A DNA stretch of 64,000 nt from CANMUM01 sp965263365. Lineage in GTDB: Bacteria > Pseudomonadota > Alphaproteobacteria > Rhodobacterales > Rhodobacteraceae. Location: the NCBI GenBank assembly GCA_965263365.1, contig OZ253672.1:1860001-1924000 (forward strand), in the 5' to 3' direction. Position 1 is the stretch's first letter; each line of letters begins with the position of its first letter. Under the pieces are notes generated by a model. The model was given only the letters and a program-made list of their open reading frames with translations, searched no databases and was not told the origin of the DNA. The translations under genes and the position numbers were made by a program. Shown piece after piece: positions 1 to 8,462 of this stretch.

Positions 1-170
1 ACTTCATCGCGTGTCACCGTCCCATCGGCCTTGGCCATTTTAGCTGATAAAGAAATGATCGAGATGGTAAAAGCAACGCTTTCTTCCGGCGGGCCCATAA
101 AAAAACCAACTAGTGGATTTCCTTGCCCAAATTCAGCCAGGGCTGATTTTATTCTTAACCAAAGCGACAT
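1..170 (-). CDS. DjlA/TerB-like J-domain co-chaperone, N-terminal fragment
   Basis: The minus strand reads an open frame from an ATG at 168-170 to the window edge, so only about 56 N-terminal residues are visible. A segment reading FTISIISLSAKMAKADG followed by TVTRDE matches the start of the TerB-like domain found in DjlA-type co-chaperones, which in full-length family members is followed by a C-terminal DnaJ domain that stimulates DnaK. The J domain lies outside the window, so the assignment rests on the TerB-like segment only. The gene would be transcribed leftward, away from the GNAT gene behind it. Confidence 0.6.
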   Translation of the reverse strand, partial: MSLWLRIKSALAEFGQGNPLVGFFMGPPEESVAFTISIISLSAKMAKADGTVTRDE

Positions 171-223
171 AAGGCTAGGTTAAACAGAATTGAGAGAATT
201 GACCATTAGCTTTTATGAAAAAA

Positions 224-712
224 CTAGAAAATTTTACACATGATGATCGCATCATGCCACTGTTCCCATTTGTAACCCGATTGAGGGAAACGGCCATATT
301 TTTTGAATCCAAGCCGTTCGTGAAACTTTATCGACTGAACATTGCCTTCTGCAATCACGCCCGTGAAGCTATGAACACCGCGCGCGCGCGCATGGGCTTC
401 TAAGGCTTCATAAAGCTGAATACCCAGTCCACTTCGCGCGCATAAAGGGTCAACATAAAGGGTATGCTCCATGCTGAAACGATACCCTGTTCCGCCGCGA
501 AATTCTCTGTAAAGACCGAAACCTTCTACAATCTCATTCTCTTTTCCGACCACAAAAAAACCATGGTCATTTGTGTGGGCGCGGCTTATCCGTTCTTCAA
601 TTTCTTCCACGAAGTATAGTTCGGAATGAAAGGTTGCGAGCGTCTCTTGCACATAATGATTCCAAATCCGCATGATCGCTTCAGCGTCATTAACTTCAGC
701 CTTTCTTATCAT
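224..712 (-). CDS. GNAT N-acetyltransferase, phosphinothricin-acetyltransferase-like
   Basis: A 162-residue protein spanning a single GNAT fold. The acetyl-CoA loop is visible as CARSGLGIQLYEAL around residues 90-105, and the C-terminal half has the family pattern GNVQSIKFHERLGFKKYG. This layout is typical of the Pat/MnaT group, which acetylates small amino acid analogues or methionine derivatives; the true substrate cannot be read from sequence. Its start overlaps the stop of the upstream DUF1499 gene by 4 bases, which indicates translational coupling as the last gene of a three-gene leftward operon. Confidence 0.8.
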   Translation of the reverse strand: MIRKAEVNDAEAIMRIWNHYVQETLATFHSELYFVEEIEERISRAHTNDHGFFVVGKENEIVEGFGLYREFRGGTGYRFSMEHTLYVDPLCARSGLGIQLYEALEAHARARGVHSFTGVIAEGNVQSIKFHERLGFKKYGRFPQSGYKWEQWHDAIIMCKIF

Positions 713-1164
713 TGCGTTTGGATCATCTCTAAAATTTGCAAAACTCGCCTTCTGTTCACTTGAAAATCTGATTTTCCGTAATGCAAACGCGCGTAAATTA
801 TCGGACGTGCTCGCCCTTGTTCATCGCGCACAACTTTTACACTCATAAAATCGGGAAAACGCATTATTTTCGAGTAAAAAACAAATGTAGCGAAGTCTTC
901 GAATTCACCTGAAACGCGCTCACCACCGAGCGTCTCCGCCGCATTTTGGACGCGTTCAAATAGTGTTTGACTATCCATTTCAAAGCTGGGGCTTTCCATA
1001 TCGCCATTTTGAGGATGCACGAAAAAGCCACCGGGGTTATTGGCGAAACCCGCCTGTTCTGGATCAATGTCATATTTATCTTTTTGAACGGGTGCTAACC
1101 GTACAAAAGCGATTAGCCCGAATATCAAAGCAACGGATATCAGCACGATCGCTTTTAACATCAA
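709..1164 (-). CDS. DUF1499 family membrane-anchored protein
   Basis: A 151-residue protein with one N-terminal hydrophobic segment (about residues 4-24) followed by a soluble domain. The pattern FVFYSKIMRFPDFMSVKV and the ending with RLHYGKSDFQVNRRRV are characteristic of DUF1499, a family of unknown function common in proteobacteria. The hydrophobic start suggests it is tethered to the inner membrane with the domain outside. It is the middle gene of an operon: its start overlaps the LysE-type exporter stop by 4 bases and its stop overlaps the GNAT start by 4 bases. Confidence 0.75.
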   Translation of the reverse strand: MMLKAIVLISVALIFGLIAFVRLAPVQKDKYDIDPEQAGFANNPGGFFVHPQNGDMESPSFEMDSQTLFERVQNAAETLGGERVSGEFEDFATFVFYSKIMRFPDFMSVKVVRDEQGRARPIIYARLHYGKSDFQVNRRRVLQILEMIQTQ

Positions 1165-1796
1165 CTCATCTCCTCAGAGCCAAAGGTTATCAATTTAATC
1201 GCAACAAAAATTAGCGCAAGCCCAATAACACGATTAAGCCAAATTACAAATTTCGAATCAAGACCACTACGGGCGACCCGAATTGCGAATAAACCGTATC
1301 CAAAATAAATGAATTGTTGCAGCACAACCGATACAATTATCATCACCATAACCTGAATGGTGATCGATTGATCAAGATCAATAAATGGCGGAATAATCGC
1401 TGTAAAATAAACCCAAGCCTTAGGATTGGTAAATTCAACTAGAAATCCCTGCGAGACTAGTGAGAAAGCACTTTGTGTTTTCTGTGTCTCCACACTTACT
1501 TGCAGACCACCGCTCTTCGTAAAAATAGTTGAAAGTCCGAGATAGACTAAATAACCGATTCCAATCCATTTGATCACATTAAATGCTGTCTGAGAAGCCG
1601 TAAGAACCGCAACGAGACCCACTGCAGATAATATAAAATATATCACTACCGAAATCGAAAACCCAAAAACGACAAACTGACCGCGCATGCCTTGGGATGC
1701 GACCTTAGACATCACCAAAAGTACGCTTGCACCCGGAGATAAAATCGCAAAAGCGGTCACAACCACAAATGTGTAAAAAATGTTAATCTCCAACAA
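1161..1796 (-). CDS. LysE/RhtB family amino acid exporter
   Basis: A 211-residue protein with about six hydrophobic segments, the usual size and topology of LysE/RhtB translocators that export amino acids or related metabolites across the inner membrane. The N-terminal signature LSPGASVLLVMSKVASQGMRG and the motif EFTNPKAWVYF in the middle are the family hallmarks. It is the promoter-proximal gene of a tightly coupled operon with DUF1499 and GNAT genes; an exporter beside an N-acetyltransferase would suit detoxification of a small amine or amino acid analogue, but that is inference. Confidence 0.85.
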   Translation of the reverse strand: MLEINIFYTFVVVTAFAILSPGASVLLVMSKVASQGMRGQFVVFGFSISVVIYFILSAVGLVAVLTASQTAFNVIKWIGIGYLVYLGLSTIFTKSGGLQVSVETQKTQSAFSLVSQGFLVEFTNPKAWVYFTAIIPPFIDLDQSITIQVMVMIIVSVVLQQFIYFGYGLFAIRVARSGLDSKFVIWLNRVIGLALIFVAIKLITFGSEEMS

Positions 1797-2063
1797 AATT
1801 CTCCCTTAAAAAGACTAACATGCATAAGTTTACAAAAATCGCAATCAGAATATTTTACTCCTAAATCATATCTTCGTTTGCCTGAATATTAGCGTTTCCA
1901 AAAGGAAAAATAATTGAACTTTTTTTGATAGCTTAAGCTCCCCCCATAATGTTAAGCCAAGCCCGTGAAACCCATAACGAATTTGTCATATAAAAAAGTT
2001 TAACTTGCTAAAAATTTCTGGTTTTGAGATAATAATGGCGTAAATAACATAAGGATTTTTTAC

Positions 2064-2336
2064 ATGGATTTAACTTCTCTTATTGGTCTTGCGTCAGGCG
2101 CTGTAGGTGGTAACGTTGCAGGCGGCTTATTGAAAAACCTTAACCAAGGTACTTTGGTAAACTCTGTTGCAGGTGTTGCTGGTGGTTTGCTTGGCGGCAA
2201 TGGTGTCGCAAGCATGTTAACTGGCGACGGCGGCGGAATGGCTATGTCCGTTATTAGCCAGCTTATCGGAGGTGGTGTCGGCGGCGGTGCTGTACTTGCG
2301 ATTGTGGGTGTAATTAAGAATATGATGTCGAAATAA
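2064..2336 (+). CDS. small glycine-rich hydrophobic protein, unknown function
   Basis: A 90-residue protein made almost wholly of Gly, Ala, Val, Leu and Ser, with short repeats such as AGGLLKNL and AGGLLGGN, and one stronger hydrophobic stretch near the C-terminus (GGGAVLAIVGVIKNMM). There is no signal peptidase site and almost no charge. An AAGG ribosome site lies about 10 bases upstream, and a strong hairpin terminator follows at once, so it is a monocistronic gene. I do not recognise a family; the composition resembles small membrane-active or self-associating peptides, but no function can be assigned. Confidence 0.65.
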   Translation: MDLTSLIGLASGAVGGNVAGGLLKNLNQGTLVNSVAGVAGGLLGGNGVASMLTGDGGGMAMSVISQLIGGGVGGGAVLAIVGVIKNMMSK

Positions 2337-2360
2337 GCCCTCAACACTTTCAAGCATACT

Positions 2361-2386
2361 AAGGCGCTTTCAAGAGCGCCTTTTTA
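2361..2386. terminator. bidirectional Rho-independent terminator
   Basis: An 8-bp perfect stem (AAGGCGCT paired with AGCGCCTT) with a 6-base loop is followed by TTTTT on the plus strand. It serves the small glycine-rich gene on the left and sits directly against the stop codon of dapB, which arrives from the right, so it probably ends transcription from both sides. Confidence 0.85.
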
Positions 2387-2387
2387 T

Positions 2388-3194
2388 TTATATATGGCCA
2401 AGCCCCAAAACATCGTGCATATTATAGTAGCCCGGTTTTTGATCTCGACCCCAAAGTGCTGCGCGTATCGCACCATTCGCAAATAGACGTCGGTCGGTCG
2501 CTTGATGTTTCAAGGTGATCCGCTCTGAAGGTCCTGCAAACAAAACGTCGTGCTCTCCAATAATATCTCCACCTCTTATCGCTGCAAATCCTATATCACC
2601 CTCTCGTCTTGCGCCAGTAATACCATCTCTGCCTCGATCTTCAATTTCCTCTAGAGTTTTGTCACGTCCCCTTGCAGCCGCCTCTCCTAACATGAGCGCT
2701 GTACCAGAAGGCGCATCAACCTTATGGCGATGATGATATTCGATGACTTCGATATCAAATTCAACACCCAAACTCGATGCCAGTTTTGATGTCATTGCTT
2801 CAAGAATATTGATACCAATCGACATATTCCCGGCATGAATAGTGGTTGAATGGCGCGCGGCCGCCTTCAGTTTTAATATTTCTTCCGCATTCATTCCTGT
2901 CGTGCCAACGACATGAACAATTCGCGCCTGCGCGGCGAACTCAGCATTTATAAGCGTAGAATAGGGCGTTGAAAAATCTATAATTGCCTCGGCATCTTGA
3001 AACGCATCTATTGGGTCTGAATTTACAATTGTGCCGAATTTTTCTCGACCAACACAATCTCCGATATCACGCCCAAGCATAGGACTTGAAGGACTATCAC
3101 TCGCACCACACAGCTCTAAATTTGGGTGTTCCAAAACAGAATGAGCAACAGCTTGTCCCATGCGTCCAGTAATTCCAACAATACCAATTTTCAT
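2388..3194 (-). CDS. dapB: 4-hydroxy-tetrahydrodipicolinate reductase
   Basis: DapB catalyses the NAD(P)H-dependent second committed step of the diaminopimelate/lysine pathway in the cytoplasm. The 268-residue product has normal length. The nucleotide-binding loop GITGRMGQ is near residues 7-14, the GTTGMN loop is near residue 100, and the catalytic segment EYHHRHKVDAPSGTA carries the His-His and Lys used in catalysis and substrate binding. The gene stands alone between a shared terminator and a divergent rbfA, with about 90 bases of promoter space between dapB and rbfA. Confidence 0.95.
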   Translation of the reverse strand: MKIGIVGITGRMGQAVAHSVLEHPNLELCGASDSPSSPMLGRDIGDCVGREKFGTIVNSDPIDAFQDAEAIIDFSTPYSTLINAEFAAQARIVHVVGTTGMNAEEILKLKAAARHSTTIHAGNMSIGINILEAMTSKLASSLGVEFDIEVIEYHHRHKVDAPSGTALMLGEAAARGRDKTLEEIEDRGRDGITGARREGDIGFAAIRGGDIIGEHDVLFAGPSERITLKHQATDRRLFANGAIRAALWGRDQKPGYYNMHDVLGLGHI

Positions 3195-3283
3195 AGCTCT
3201 CTCCTATTCACAAATACTATGATATTGCGCAAGTAGCGTAAAGCGGTCTTGCGCCAAATTGACGTATAAACTACAAGAAAGTT

Positions 3284-3664
3284 ATGAAACGAGCTCAATC
3301 TCATACTGGCCCCTCACAAAGACAACTGCGTGTCGGGGAACTTATTCGCAGAGAACTTGCCGATATTTTGGCGAGAGGCGACCATTTTGAACCCGATCTA
3401 GCTGGATGTTTAATTTCTGTGGGCGAAGTTCAAGCGTCTCCAGATTTGAAAATTGCAACCGTTTACTTCTATCCGCACGGGAAGGATCCGCAAATAGCAC
3501 TCTCCGCTCTTTCAAAAATTGCGCCGCGACTTCGTAAAGACGTAACTTCACGTATCCATCTCAAATTCTCACCAGAGTTGCGGTTTAAGATAGATAAGTC
3601 ATATGATCATATAGAAAATACACAAAATTTGATAAATGCGCTCCCTAAATATGAAGATGAGTGA
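3284..3664 (+). CDS. rbfA: 30S ribosome-binding factor A
   Basis: RbfA is a single KH-like-fold protein that binds the 30S subunit late in maturation, needed for 16S 5'-end processing and growth in the cold. The 126-residue product has the family start with GELIRRELADILARG and the conserved DLKIATVYFYPHG strand, followed by the helix that contacts rRNA and the C-terminal segment LRFKIDKSYDH. It opens a rightward operon with a sulfotransferase-like gene and truB; rbfA-truB neighbourhood is usual in bacteria, the gene between them is not. Confidence 0.92.
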   Translation: MKRAQSHTGPSQRQLRVGELIRRELADILARGDHFEPDLAGCLISVGEVQASPDLKIATVYFYPHGKDPQIALSALSKIAPRLRKDVTSRIHLKFSPELRFKIDKSYDHIENTQNLINALPKYEDE

Positions 3665-3671
3665 CTAATTT

Positions 3672-4376
3672 ATGATCCAAATTGAATCATTGGTTTCCCA
3701 AAAATATCCTGTAGACACCGTATTAGTTCCTAAATCCGGCTCACTATTTTTGCGAAAGTTATTTTACGCAATGGATCACGGTGTAATTGTTCGACGAAAG
3801 GAAGAAGCCCTATTAAACACTGGTTTAACCTATTCGAAGCCAAAAAATATTTTCACATCACTCAACCGACATAAATTTATCTTCTACCGCCATCCAATCG
3901 ATCGCTTTCTGGCATTTTATTTCGGTCAAATTTTAAACGAAAAAGATATCGAGTTTGAATATATGCGTGATCAGCTGCGCAATAGAAATCTCATCACAAA
4001 TGAAATCGATAACCGAGAAACGCATCAAAGAAATCTCATAATTTTTCTAGACTACCTAAAAGAAGGTCCGATACAATCAGCCGGCCTACTCAATCTTCCA
4101 GATCACTTAGCCCCCCAATACAAATGGCTATTACCTGCATTAGACATTGGCTTTTCACCTATTGATCTCTTCAGAGCGAATTTTGAATTGGTCGACTTCA
4201 TTGAAGAAGATGTCCCCAATATTAAGAAACTCATTAATCAGGTTTCCAGAAGCACGCGTGCCTTTACAAACTATCAAGCCAATACGCTTGTGAATACATC
4301 AATAGAGGAAAGATTTAAGTCGATTTATGAAGCTGATCTTGAACTCTATTGGAGTTACCGAAATTGGCAGGTCTAA
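3672..4376 (+). CDS. sulfotransferase-like protein, unknown substrate
   Basis: A 234-residue soluble protein. Near the N-terminus VLVPKSGSLFLRKLFY resembles the 5'-phosphosulfate loop of PAPS-dependent sulfotransferases, and FIFYRHPIDRFLAFYFGQIL near residue 70 resembles the 3'-phosphate site with its conserved Arg and Ser/Ala region. The rest is divergent, so activity is not certain. It starts 7 bases after rbfA and its stop codon directly abuts the truB start, so it is translated from the same message as two RNA-related genes. Such families modify carbohydrates or lipids; this position may simply reflect insertion into the operon. Confidence 0.5.
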   Translation: MIQIESLVSQKYPVDTVLVPKSGSLFLRKLFYAMDHGVIVRRKEEALLNTGLTYSKPKNIFTSLNRHKFIFYRHPIDRFLAFYFGQILNEKDIEFEYMRDQLRNRNLITNEIDNRETHQRNLIIFLDYLKEGPIQSAGLLNLPDHLAPQYKWLLPALDIGFSPIDLFRANFELVDFIEEDVPNIKKLINQVSRSTRAFTNYQANTLVNTSIEERFKSIYEADLELYWSYRNWQV

Positions 4377-5282
4377 ATGGCACGAAAACGCAAAGGTAAA
4401 GACATTTCTGGCTGGATATTAATCGACAAGCCAGCCGGTTTCACTTCAAGCCAAATCGTAAATAAAATCCGCTTTCTTACAAGGGCACGAAAGGCTGGCC
4501 ATGGCGGTACGCTTGACCCAGATGCAACTGGCCTCTTACCAATTGCAATTGGTGAAGCCACCAAACTTATTCCATTTCTAGATGAATCTCACAAAACATA
4601 TCAATTCGAAGTTAACTGGGGCTCACAAACTTCAACGGATGATGCAAGCGGTGAAACAATTTTCACAAGCGAAATGCGTCCCACACTAGACGAATTGGTA
4701 AATCTATTGCCCAAATATACGGGTCAGATTTCACAAATCCCTCCAAATGTTTCAGCGGTTAAAGTTGATGGTAAACGCGCCTACAATCTCGCTCGCGAGG
4801 GTGTCGAAATGGACTTAAAAGCACGCGACTTATCGGTTTCGCAACTAAGTATTGTTTCACATAGCAACAACAAAACTCAGTTTAGCATGACCTGCGGTAA
4901 AGGTGGGTACGTACGCTCAATTGGGCGCGATTTAGGAATTGATTTAGAATGTTATGGACATATCTCTTGGTTGAGACGGGAGGCCGCTCTTGGATTCAGT
5001 TTAGCCCAAGCCCAAACGCTAGAAGAAGTTGAACAATTAGGTGCCAATTTAATTTCCATCAATGAAACTCCGTTACTTAAACAAATTCAAATTGATTTCG
5101 AAAGCGCTCAGCGACTTCAAAATGGACGTGAGATCATTAAAGGCAACCAATCTTCAACGGGGGATATCTTCCTAGCAATGTGCAATAATACGCCGATTGC
5201 CATTGTTGAAGCGCTTGATAGTGCTTTCCGGGTTAAACGAGGCTTGTCAGCTCATTTTTTTGACGATAAAACTCGATTATGA
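4377..5282 (+). CDS. truB: tRNA pseudouridine-55 synthase
   Basis: TruB converts U55 in the T-loop of tRNAs to pseudouridine and also assists tRNA folding. The 301-residue product has the motif GWILIDKPAGFTSSQIV near the start and the catalytic block GHGGTLDPDATGLLPIAIG, where the Asp at about residue 47 is the nucleophile. The segment KGGYVRSIGRDLG in the middle is also conserved. It follows the sulfotransferase-like gene without a gap and overlaps the next lipoprotein gene by 4 bases, so it sits inside a coupled operon starting at rbfA. Confidence 0.95.
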   Translation: MARKRKGKDISGWILIDKPAGFTSSQIVNKIRFLTRARKAGHGGTLDPDATGLLPIAIGEATKLIPFLDESHKTYQFEVNWGSQTSTDDASGETIFTSEMRPTLDELVNLLPKYTGQISQIPPNVSAVKVDGKRAYNLAREGVEMDLKARDLSVSQLSIVSHSNNKTQFSMTCGKGGYVRSIGRDLGIDLECYGHISWLRREAALGFSLAQAQTLEEVEQLGANLISINETPLLKQIQIDFESAQRLQNGREIIKGNQSSTGDIFLAMCNNTPIAIVEALDSAFRVKRGLSAHFFDDKTRL

Positions 5283-5578
5283 ATGAAAATAAATTTCTGA
5301 AATCTATTTGTGCCCTAAGCACAGCCGTATTGCTTGTAGCTTGTGGCAGTGGCGAGGCGCCCAGTGCGCCAAGCGGCATCACCGTGAGCAATAATGATTT
5401 TGAATATGTGCGGCAAAACTCAAACGGATTTATCGCAATCGTTAGTGGAAACTTTACAGTCGCGCAAATGCAGTCGAAATGGGGCGATTACTGCGATCGC
5501 CATAATAAAATTATGCGCTCTCTCCGAATGGATCCGTATGAAAACGGTCAAAAACAAGTCAGCGGTGATTGTCTGTAA
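5279..5578 (+). CDS. small putative lipoprotein
   Basis: A 99-residue product with a lipoprotein signal: basic start, hydrophobic core, then LLVACGSG, where the Cys at about residue 22 would be lipidated. The mature part of about 75 residues has no family I recognise; it contains a short WGDYCDRHNKI segment and a terminal Cys, which could form a disulfide. The start overlaps the truB stop by 4 bases (ATGA), so it is translated with truB and probably ends that operon. Envelope location is inferred from the lipobox only. Confidence 0.6.
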   Translation: MNENKFLKSICALSTAVLLVACGSGEAPSAPSGITVSNNDFEYVRQNSNGFIAIVSGNFTVAQMQSKWGDYCDRHNKIMRSLRMDPYENGQKQVSGDCL

Positions 5579-5743
5579 ATATTTATCGACAAAAAATATT
5601 CAACGACTTTAAATTCGCTTTTCTTTTTTCACAAAATCTGCCATAGAGCCGAGTGTCTAACTTTATGTTAGTCACTTTATTGGACCTGGCTGGACGACAT
5701 CTTGGCTATGGCCCGCTTTAAACCAAAACTAAAGGAGAAAATG

Positions 5744-6013
5744 ATGTCGATAACTGCTGAAAATAAAGCAAAATTAATCAAAGAATTTGCGACAAAAGAA
5801 GGTGATACGGGCTCACCTGAAGTGCAAATTGCGATTTTGACTCACCGAATTTCCAATCTGACCGAGCATTTTAAAACGCATGGTAAAGACAATCATTCGC
5901 GTCGTGGTCTTTTGGCGCTGGTTGCTCAGCGTCGTAAACTACTCGACTATGTTCGAGGAAAAGACGAAGCTAGATATAAATCGCTTCTCGAGCGCCTCAA
6001 TATTCGTCGCTAA
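5744..6013 (+). CDS. rpsO: 30S ribosomal protein S15
   Basis: S15 binds the central domain of 16S rRNA as a primary assembly protein. From the ATG at 5744 the product is 89 residues, exactly the family length, starting MSITAENK and containing GDTGSPEVQIAILTHRI and NHSRRGLLALVAQRRKLLDY. An in-frame TTG at 5702 would add an unsupported N-terminal extension; the AAGGAG site at 5732-5737 selects the ATG at 5744 (or the adjacent one at 5741). It has its own terminator and precedes pnp, as in many bacteria. Confidence 0.96.
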   Translation: MSITAENKAKLIKEFATKEGDTGSPEVQIAILTHRISNLTEHFKTHGKDNHSRRGLLALVAQRRKLLDYVRGKDEARYKSLLERLNIRR

Positions 6014-6023
6014 TACCAAAACG

Positions 6024-6048
6024 AGCGCGCGCCCAAGGCGCGCGTTTT
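6024..6048 (+). terminator. Rho-independent terminator after rpsO
   Basis: An 8-bp GC-only stem (CGCGCGCC at 6026-6033 paired with GGCGCGCG at 6037-6044) with a CAA loop and a TTTT tail, 10 bases after the rpsO stop. It would attenuate read-through into pnp. Confidence 0.75.
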
Positions 6049-6064
6049 CATAAGCGCGGGTCAT

Positions 6065-6115
6065 TGAGCGCGTGCTCATGCAGGACGATCCTGCAAAAAT
6101 GCCGGATAGGCCGGC
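6065..6115 (+). promoter_or_regulatory. tandem hairpins in the pnp leader
   Basis: Three short perfect stems lie back to back in the 114-base leader of pnp: TGAGC/GCTCA at 6065-6078, TGCAGGA/TCCTGCA at 6079-6095 and GCCGG/CCGGC at 6101-6115. In enterobacteria the pnp leader hairpin is cut by RNase III and then degraded by PNPase, giving autoregulation. The tandem structures fit such a control element here, but cleavage is inferred, not shown. Confidence 0.45.
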
Positions 6116-6162
6116 GAGTTAAAGAGGGTTTGGCATGGGGCCAAAATCTTAAAGGATGTAAG

Positions 6163-8277
6163 ATGTTTAATATCGTAAAAAAAGAACTGGAGTGGGGCGG
6201 AAAAACACTCACACTTGAAACAGGAAAAATTGCACGTCAGGCTGATGCGGCTGTTTTGGCAACACTTGGCGATACAACTGTCTTGGCGACAGTGGTCTAT
6301 GCAAAATCTGCACGCGAAGGTCAGGATTTCTTTCCGCTGACCGTAAATTATCAAGAAAAATATTATGCTGCCGGTAAAATTCCAGGCGGCTTCTTTAAAC
6401 GCGAAGGACGCCCATCAGAACGTGAGACACTGATTTCTCGCATGATTGACCGTCCTATCCGCCCCCTCTTCGTTGACGGGTTCATGAATGAAGTTCAGGT
6501 TACTGCAACAGTTTTGAGCTATGATCTTGAAAATGACAGTGATGTACTTTCAATGATCGCAAGCTCCGCTGCACTCACACTTTCAGGCGCACCCTTTATG
6601 GGGCCAATTGCGGCATCTCGCGTTGGGTTCATTGATGGAGAATACGTTCTAAATCCTGAACTTGATCAAGTCGAAGGTTTGCGAACAAACCCTGAAAACC
6701 GTCTCGATTTGATCGTTGCGGGCACACGCAATGCGGTCATGATGGTAGAATCGGAAGCTTATGAACTATCCGAAGATGAGATGCTAGGAGCGGTTGAATT
6801 TGGACATGCTCAAATGCAACCTGTCGTAGATATGATCATCGAAATGGCTGAAGAAGCCGCGAAAGAACCTTTTGACTTTCAAACACCAGACCATTCGGAC
6901 CTCTACGGACGCGTTGCAAAAGCAGGCGAAGACGACATTCGTGCAGCATTTGCGATCAAAGATAAGCAAGAACGCGGAAGTGCAATCGGAGCGGCAAAGC
7001 AAAAAATTAAAGACGCTATTGGTGAAGAAGACGCGGATACTCAAGCTTTTGAAACTTGCTTTAAGAAGCTAGAAAGCGCTGTTTTACGCGGCGACCTTGT
7101 TAAAACCGGGAAACGCATTGATGGTCGCGCCTTAACACAGGTGCGTCCAATTGTATGCGAGAATGGGATTTTACCCCGTACACACGGTTCAGCTCTATTT
7201 ACACGCGGCGAAACTCAGGGTCTTGTTGTCACAACGCTTGGCACAGGTGACGATGAAGTGATGATTGATGCACTTTCGGGCACAACGCGTGAAAACTTTA
7301 TGCTTCATTACAACTTCCCCCCCTACTCTGTGGGCGAATGTGGTCGTATGGGATCACCGGGCCGTCGTGAAATCGGTCATGGCAAACTTGCTTGGCGCGC
7401 GCTTCAAGCAGTGCTGCCGGCAGCGACTGATTTTCCGTACACAATTCGTGTTGTCTCGGAAATTACGGAATCAAACGGATCTTCTTCGATGGCTACGGTA
7501 TGTGGCGGTTCTTTATCCATGATGGATGCGGGCGTTCCCCTAAAGGCTCCTGTCGCGGGCGTTGCGATGGGTCTTGTGCTTGAAGGTGAAGACTTCGCGG
7601 TGTTGACCGATATCTTGGGAGACGAAGACCACTTGGGCGACATGGATTTCAAAGTTGCAGGCACCGAAGCCGGCATCACTTCGCTACAGATGGATATCAA
7701 GGTTTCGGGCATTACACCTGAAATTATGAAACAAGCGCTCGCTCAAGCTAAAGATGGCCGTATTCATATCTTGGGCGAAATGTCAAAAGCACTCACTTCA
7801 GCAGGTTCATTCTCCGAATATGCCCCAAAGATTGAAACGTTCAATATTAACCCAGACAAGATTCGTGAAGTGATCGGATCTGGAGGCAAAGTCATTCGAG
7901 AAATTGTTGAGACTTCTGGCGCTAAAGTCGACATTAATGACGAAGGCCAAATAAAAGTCGCATCTAGTGACCAAAATGCGATCGACAAGGCAAAAGACAT
8001 GATCATGGCCATCGCGGCCGAGCCTGAGCCCGGTACAATTTATACGGGCACGGTTGTAAAACTCATGGACTTTGGCGCATTTGTAAATTTCTTTGGTAAG
8101 CGTGATGGGCTAGTTCATGTGAGCCAAATTTCTCAAGAGCGTGTGAAGCATCCGTCTGATGTCCTCAAAGAAGGTCAATCTGTAAAGGTTAAATTTATGG
8201 GCATGGATGATCGCGGCAAAGTAAAGCTTTCAATGAAAGTCGTCGACCAAGATTCTGGCGAAGAAATTACAGATTAA
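6163..8277 (+). CDS. pnp: polyribonucleotide nucleotidyltransferase (PNPase)
   Basis: PNPase degrades RNA 3' to 5' by phosphorolysis and is a core exoribonuclease of the degradosome. From the ATG at 6163 (AAGGA site six bases upstream) the product is 704 residues, the usual length; longer frames upstream lack support. Visible domains in order are RNase PH 1 (about residues 10-140), the all-helical linker, RNase PH 2 (about 320-540, with FTRGETQG and the SGTTRENFMLHYNFPPYS block), a KH domain with IGSGGKVIREIV near 565, and an S1 domain near 625-695. A strong terminator follows. Confidence 0.97.
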   Translation: MFNIVKKELEWGGKTLTLETGKIARQADAAVLATLGDTTVLATVVYAKSAREGQDFFPLTVNYQEKYYAAGKIPGGFFKREGRPSERETLISRMIDRPIRPLFVDGFMNEVQVTATVLSYDLENDSDVLSMIASSAALTLSGAPFMGPIAASRVGFIDGEYVLNPELDQVEGLRTNPENRLDLIVAGTRNAVMMVESEAYELSEDEMLGAVEFGHAQMQPVVDMIIEMAEEAAKEPFDFQTPDHSDLYGRVAKAGEDDIRAAFAIKDKQERGSAIGAAKQKIKDAIGEEDADTQAFETCFKKLESAVLRGDLVKTGKRIDGRALTQVRPIVCENGILPRTHGSALFTRGETQGLVVTTLGTGDDEVMIDALSGTTRENFMLHYNFPPYSVGECGRMGSPGRREIGHGKLAWRALQAVLPAATDFPYTIRVVSEITESNGSSSMATVCGGSLSMMDAGVPLKAPVAGVAMGLVLEGEDFAVLTDILGDEDHLGDMDFKVAGTEAGITSLQMDIKVSGITPEIMKQALAQAKDGRIHILGEMSKALTSAGSFSEYAPKIETFNINPDKIREVIGSGGKVIREIVETSGAKVDINDEGQIKVASSDQNAIDKAKDMIMAIAAEPEPGTIYTGTVVKLMDFGAFVNFFGKRDGLVHVSQISQERVKHPSDVLKEGQSVKVKFMGMDDRGKVKLSMKVVDQDSGEEITD

Positions 8278-8301
8278 ATTCTGCCAAATGCGGACAATAA
8301 G

Positions 8302-8330
8302 AAGAGCGCCATTTCGTTGGCGCTCTTTTA
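8302..8330 (+). terminator. Rho-independent terminator after pnp
   Basis: A 10-bp perfect stem (AAGAGCGCCA at 8302-8311 with TGGCGCTCTT at 8318-8327), loop TTTCGT, then a T-rich tail, 24 bases after the pnp stop codon. Confidence 0.85.
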
Positions 8331-8462
8331 CTTTTTAGCGAAACATAATAGAATCACACCACTTTTTGAAATAAATTCCAATCGCGAAAATATGAAACTC
8401 ATGCTCTTGTTTCTTAGAAATAAGTGAGGTTTAATCCTAGTTCCAAGAACAGGAGTACCGCA

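Noticed and set aside
2060..2353. Pro-rich minus-strand reading frame opposite the small glycine-rich gene
   Set aside because: It is the antisense shadow of a Gly-rich coding region, with no ribosome site.
5702..5743. Extended S15 from a TTG at 5702
   Set aside because: The AAGGAG site and the 89-residue family length select 5744.
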